NCBI GenBank assembly: GCA_029990205.1
Contig: JAPEKQ010000001.1
Span: 62,001-126,000, forward strand
Length of the DNA stretch: 64,000 nucleotides
Direction: 5' to 3'
Source: a bacterium
Lineage (GTDB): Bacteria; Joyebacterota; Joyebacteria; Joyebacterales; Joyebacteraceae
Shown here: positions 60,392-64,000 of the stretch, one piece after another
How the letters are laid out: the number at the start of each line of letters is the position of its first letter
Position numbering within the stretch: the stretch's first letter is position 1
The notes under the pieces: model-generated
What the model was told of the DNA's origin: nothing
The model's input: only the letters and a program-made list of their open reading frames with translations
Database searches by the model: none
Made by a program: the position numbers and the translations under genes

Positions 60392-61165
60392 CTACTTGAT
60401 GATGCCCCGCGATGAGCTCTCGATGAACGAGATGAGCTGCAGAACCTCATCGGTCTTCGGCACCTCTTCGCGGATCCGCACGAGGGCCTGCGTCGTGTTG
60501 AGATCGGAGAGATAGAGCAGGCGATAGCTCAGCCTGAGCGCCGCCAGCGCCTCCTCACCGAACCCGCGACGCATCAGACCGATCATGTTGACCTCGATCG
60601 GCCGTGTCGGAACCCCGCCGATCTTGAAGTACGGCGGAACATCCTTGGTCACACGACAGGCGCCACCGACATAGCAGTGCGCGCCGATGCGCACGAACTG
60701 CTGAACCGCCGTCATGCCGCCGATGAACGCATAGTCCTCGATGGCCACATGACCGGCGACATTGACCGCATTGACGATCACGACGTTGTCGCCGACGACG
60801 CAGTCGTGAGCGATATGCGCGTACGCGCAGATGAGTCCGTCGTTCCCGACGATGGTTGTTCCGCCGTCTCCAGTACCCCGGTTGATCGTCGCGAACTCCC
60901 TGACGACCGTCCGGTCGCCCATGCGAAGGAATGTCTCCTCGCCGGCGTACTTGAGGTCCTGTGGATCACCGCCCACAGCGGCGCCATGGCTGATCTCACA
61001 GTCCTCGCCGATCTCGGTGTTCTTGTCGACGAGGGCCATGGACCTGATCGCGGTGTTCTTCCCGATCGTCACATTCGCGCCGATGATGGCGAACGGCTCG
61101 ACAACGACTCCGTCGCCGAGCTTCGCGCTCTCGTGCACTACCGCTCTCTCATCTATCTGCGTCAT
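60392..61165 (-). CDS. lpxA: UDP-N-acetylglucosamine acyltransferase
   Basis: 257 residues. First committed step of lipid A: O- (or N-) acylation of UDP-GlcNAc. Left-handed beta-helix hexapeptide repeats throughout, GGDPQDLKYAGEETFL, AHIAHDCVVG (His125-type catalytic) and RRGFGEEALAALRLSYRLLY in the C-terminal helical part. ATG 61165. It follows lpxC-fabZ by 11 bases. Confidence 0.94.
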   Translation of the reverse strand: MTQIDERAVVHESAKLGDGVVVEPFAIIGANVTIGKNTAIRSMALVDKNTEIGEDCEISHGAAVGGDPQDLKYAGEETFLRMGDRTVVREFATINRGTGDGGTTIVGNDGLICAYAHIAHDCVVGDNVVIVNAVNVAGHVAIEDYAFIGGMTAVQQFVRIGAHCYVGGACRVTKDVPPYFKIGGVPTRPIEVNMIGLMRRGFGEEALAALRLSYRLLYLSDLNTTQALVRIREEVPKTDEVLQLISFIESSSRGIIK

Positions 61166-61176
61166 TGTCTCTCCGC

Positions 61177-62484
61177 CTATCGATCCACGACCTGCGACCA
61201 GAATTCACCCTCGGCCACGACGGTGCCCTTGACGTAGGCCGTGCCGCGCATCTTACAGGTACCGCCCCTGAGTCTCAGAAGCTCCAGTTCGAATCGGACC
61301 GTGTCGCCGGGAAAGACCGGCTTCCTGAACTTCGCGTTCTCGATCTTGCCGAAGTACGCCAGATTCTCCTCGGGGTGTTCCACGCGGGAGAGCAGGAGGA
61401 ACCCTCCGACCTGGGCCATCGCTTCGATCAGCACGACCGCCGGCACAATGGGATGCCCCGGGAAGTGGCCGACGAAGAACCACTCGTTCATCGAGAAGTT
61501 CTTCACGCCCACCACGCGCCGATCGTCAAGCTCGAGAATCCTGTCCACGAAGAGGAACGGGTAGCGATGCGGCAGCACCTTCTCGATGTCGTTGATGTCC
61601 CAGCTCGTCGTCTCGCGGTAGCGGATCTTGCCCTGCTTGATCCCGTCGACGATCGCGCGCACGAAGCGAACGTTGGACGCGTGTCCCGACTTCGACGAGT
61701 AGACGTGCCCTTTGATGGGCATGCCCAGAAGCGCAAGGTCTCCCATCATGTCGAGCACCTTGTGTCGAACGAACTCGTCGGGGAATCTGAGGTCGCCCTT
61801 GTTGAGGATTCCCTCGTCGTCGACGACGACCGAGTTCTCCAGACTCCCGCCCTTGATCAGTCCCATCTTCTTGAGGCCGTCGATGTCGCGCTTGAGCGCG
61901 TACGTTCTCGCCGGCGCGATCTCGTTGCGGAAATTCTCCTCGGTGATCTTGAAGCTGGTGAACTGCGTCCCGATGGTCGGGTTGTCGTAGTCGATCGTGA
62001 AGCTGATCCTGAAGTCCTCGTCGGGCGACACCGTCACGTAGACGTCTCCGTCCTGCACGGTGACCGGCTCGAGAACCTCGAGGTACTGAAGCGGAGCGTC
62101 CTGATCTTCGATCCCCGCCTCGGTCAGAATGTCCACGAACGGCTTGCAGCTCCCGTCGGTCGGCTCAGCAGGCTCGTCGCGATCGAGTTCAACAACCGCG
62201 TTGTCGACCCCGAGTCCGGTCAGCGCCGCCAGGACGTGCTCGACCGTGGAGATATTGACTCCGTTCTTCGAGAGCATCGTCCGGCGCGTCGCGTCGTCGG
62301 AGGTCACGGCGTTGCGTATCGACGCCTCCACAGAAGGCGCTCCCGGCAGATCCACCCGAACGAACGTGATGCCCGAGTTCGGCGGAGCCGGCTTGAACGT
62401 GACCGTGGTCTCCTGCCCCGTGTGAATCCCGATGCCCGTATACGAGCACTCGCCTCGAATCGTCCGCTGCAGACTCCTCGCCAT
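61177..62484 (-). CDS. lpxC: Fused LpxC deacetylase / FabZ dehydratase
   Basis: 435 residues. LpxC part (about 1-285): TIRGECSYTGIGIHTG at the start, STVEHVLAALTGLGVDN with the zinc His, RHKVLDMMGDLALLG and SGHASNVRFVRAI with the C-terminal zinc residues. FabZ part (about 290-435): LPHRYPFLFVDRIL, GHFPGHPIVPAVVLIEAMAQVGG with the catalytic His and Glu. A bifunctional fusion of this type is typical of Bacteroidetes and allied phyla. Removes the N-acetyl group in lipid A synthesis and dehydrates 3-hydroxyacyl-ACP. Confidence 0.95.
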   Translation of the reverse strand: MARSLQRTIRGECSYTGIGIHTGQETTVTFKPAPPNSGITFVRVDLPGAPSVEASIRNAVTSDDATRRTMLSKNGVNISTVEHVLAALTGLGVDNAVVELDRDEPAEPTDGSCKPFVDILTEAGIEDQDAPLQYLEVLEPVTVQDGDVYVTVSPDEDFRISFTIDYDNPTIGTQFTSFKITEENFRNEIAPARTYALKRDIDGLKKMGLIKGGSLENSVVVDDEGILNKGDLRFPDEFVRHKVLDMMGDLALLGMPIKGHVYSSKSGHASNVRFVRAIVDGIKQGKIRYRETTSWDINDIEKVLPHRYPFLFVDRILELDDRRVVGVKNFSMNEWFFVGHFPGHPIVPAVVLIEAMAQVGGFLLLSRVEHPEENLAYFGKIENAKFRKPVFPGDTVRFELELLRLRGGTCKMRGTAYVKGTVVAEGEFWSQVVDR

Positions 62485-63536
62485 CAGGCCTCCTTGTCGA
62501 GATCGTCCAGCCGACGTTCGATCTCTTTGATTCGTTTGAACAGGGACGGCAGGTTCCGAATCCCCGCGTGCAGCCGCTTGGAGAGCGAGTGCTTGAGCGC
62601 CGGATAGCCCGAGACGTTCTCGCCGGGTGGAACATCACCCATCACCCCGGCCTGCGCCGCGACGACCGCCCGGTCGCCGATCTCGATGTGTCCGGCGATC
62701 CCGGCCTGTCCGGCAAGGACTACCCCGTTTCCGATCCGCGTGCTCCCCGAGACGCCCACCTGAGCCACGACGATCGAGCTCTGCCCGATCTCCACGTTGT
62801 GAGCGATCTGCACGAGGTTGTCTATCTTCGTCCCCCGGCCGATCCTGGTCGCGCCGATGGTGGCTCTGTCGATGCAGACGTTCGCGCCGATCTCGACGTC
62901 GTCCCCGACAACGACGGTCCCGATCTGAGGGACCTTCCGGTGCTGCTCCCCGTCCCAGGCGAACCCGAACCCGTCGCTGCCGATGATGGTGCCCGAGTGG
63001 ATGGCCACCCTGTCGCCGATCGTTACGGAGCGCTTGAGCGTCGCGTTCGGGAAAATGGTGCAGTCCTCCCCCACAACGCTGTTCGCTCCGATGTATGCGC
63101 CGGCGTGCACGACCGTACCCGCCCCGATGGATGCGCCGGTCATGATCACGGCGCACGGCCCGACGGATACGCCTTCGCCGAGGACAGCGGTGTCCGCCAC
63201 GGACGCACTCGGGTCGATACCGGGCATGATGCTCTCCGGTCCGGCATCGAACACGGCGAGCGCCGCGGCGAACGCGACGTACGCGTCGTCCGCGAGCAGG
63301 ACCGTTCTCCCCTCAAGAAGGGGCGAGCCATCGTACTGGATCGGAACGATGATGGCGGATGCACCGGTGGAGTTCAGGTATTTCTCGTAGCGAGGATTCG
63401 CGAGGAACGTCAGGTCGCCGGCGCCGGCGTCGTCGATGGGCGCCAGACCCGTGATAGCGACCGACCCGTCGCCGGCCACTCTGGCTCCGACGATCTCGGC
63501 GATCTCTGCTGCCGTGCGCGAGCGACTGCGCTCCAT
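62484..63536 (-). CDS. lpxD: UDP-3-O-acylglucosamine N-acyltransferase
   Basis: 350 residues from ATG 63536, which has GGAGGG six bases upstream; the TTG two codons earlier is too close to it. N-terminal UDP-binding domain (about 1-100), then hexapeptide repeats (about 100-310) with VHAGAYIGANSVVGED and IGSDGFGFAWDGEQHRKVPQ (catalytic His region), ending in a coiled helix. Stop overlaps lpxC start as TGATG. Confidence 0.94.
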   Translation of the reverse strand: MERSRSRTAAEIAEIVGARVAGDGSVAITGLAPIDDAGAGDLTFLANPRYEKYLNSTGASAIIVPIQYDGSPLLEGRTVLLADDAYVAFAAALAVFDAGPESIMPGIDPSASVADTAVLGEGVSVGPCAVIMTGASIGAGTVVHAGAYIGANSVVGEDCTIFPNATLKRSVTIGDRVAIHSGTIIGSDGFGFAWDGEQHRKVPQIGTVVVGDDVEIGANVCIDRATIGATRIGRGTKIDNLVQIAHNVEIGQSSIVVAQVGVSGSTRIGNGVVLAGQAGIAGHIEIGDRAVVAAQAGVMGDVPPGENVSGYPALKHSLSKRLHAGIRNLPSLFKRIKEIERRLDDLDKEA

Positions 63537-63568
63537 ACCCAACCCTCCAGACCTTCGTCGTCGAGAGC

Positions 63569-64000
63569 CTACTCAGTGGTGCCGTTGAGCTGCTCGAGAA
63601 CCTGGTCCGTCAGGTCGGCGCCCGGCGCCGCGTAGACGATCGTGCCACCCGCGGCGTCGAAGATCATGTCGTACTCGCCGGCGTCTCCGATCTCGTTCAG
63701 GATCGTGTTGATGCGTTCGATCACCGGCTGCCAGAGCTCCGCCTCACGGCGCGCCGCGAGACCGCCGACTCCCCAGACATCATTGAGGAAGGACTCGTAC
63801 TCCAGCTGCTTCTGCTGAACGGTCTGTTCCTTCTCACGCACTGCCTCCTGCGACAGCAGCAGTCTCTGACTCTCGAGCTCACCGAGCAGCGACTGGATCC
63901 CCATTTCCAGATCCCGAGCCTGCGCCCGCCAGTCGTTGACGCTCGCCTGCAGCTGGTTGTCGATGTCGCGCGCGCCGTTGTACTCGACGCGGATGCGCTC
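63569..64000 (-). CDS. ompH: OmpH/Skp-family periplasmic chaperone (5' end cut by window edge)
   Basis: 144 codons visible, continuous to the window edge; translation upstream of the first visible Met keeps the same heptad-rich pattern (ERIRVEYNGARDIDNQL). Coiled-coil helix (about 1-80 visible) with many Glu and Gln, then WQPVIERINTILNEIG and YDMIFDAAGGTIVYA, the conserved C-terminal strands of OmpH/Skp. Shuttles outer-membrane proteins to the BAM machinery. In transcription order it precedes lpxD, as in many genomes. Confidence 0.9.
   Translation of the reverse strand, partial: ERIRVEYNGARDIDNQLQASVNDWRAQARDLEMGIQSLLGELESQRLLLSQEAVREKEQTVQQKQLEYESFLNDVWGVGGLAARREAELWQPVIERINTILNEIGDAGEYDMIFDAAGGTIVYAAPGADLTDQVLEQLNGTTE

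Overview
This is one strand-biased stretch of a high-GC Gram-negative bacterial chromosome. All protein genes but one, and all three tRNAs, lie on the minus strand. The lipid A genes include an lpxC-fabZ gene fusion. Two secreted proteins end in FlgD-like Ig domains of the kind common in the FCB group (Bacteroidetes, Fibrobacteres and Eisenbacteria/Krumholzibacteria-like candidate phyla). That suggests an uncultured FCB-type lineage; the exact phylum is inference.

Layout from low to high coordinate (transcription mostly runs from high to low). 0-3 kb: an edge-truncated aldehyde dehydrogenase, a Clp-like double AAA protein whose catalytic residues look degenerate, and a CvpA-family membrane protein. 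3-7.5 kb: two tandem secreted GHL15-type putative glycoside hydrolases, each behind a sigma-54-type promoter. 7.6-8 kb: a tRNA-Gly/Cys/Leu cluster with a strong sigma-70-type promoter. 8-12.6 kb: sugar-nucleotide and storage genes (glgA, galT, manC) and a prenyl diphosphate synthase. 12.6-31.7 kb: an exopolysaccharide locus with five GT4 glycosyltransferases, a radical SAM/SPASM protein, a GDP-mannose/UDP-glucose dehydrogenase, a heparinase-like lyase, an O-antigen polymerase/ligase-like protein, the export set (Wza-type lipoprotein, Wzz/GumC-type protein, CpsD-type ATPase, ExeA-type ATPase), a PMT-like membrane transferase, and an initiating sugar transferase preceded by a long leader with an intrinsic terminator.

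32-45.7 kb: an LPS core/O-antigen block with gmhB, a WaaL-like ligase, GT4 and GT9 (heptosyltransferase) genes and an MsbA-like flippase. Most genes overlap by 1-8 bases. 46-48.3 kb: the only plus-strand gene, a membrane-embedded spermidine-synthase-like protein. 48.4-52.4 kb: a secreted beta-helix protein and an AmmeMemoRadiSam pair (radical SAM enzyme plus a Memo-AMMECR1 fusion), both with apparent export signals. 52.4-64 kb: one lipid A/NAD run in transcription order ompH-lpxD-lpxC/fabZ-lpxA-Gfo/Idh-lpxB-DUF374-waaA-lpxK-nadA-nadB.

Taken together the window is an envelope-polysaccharide island: lipid A and Kdo synthesis, heptose core assembly, O-antigen ligation, inner-membrane flipping and a separate exported polysaccharide. 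The most interesting signals are regulatory: sigma-54-like elements shared by the GHL15 genes and the export operon, and a terminator-bearing leader in front of the initiating transferase. The Clp-like pseudo-ATPase is the most unusual protein. No insertion sequence, phage gene or CRISPR array was seen.
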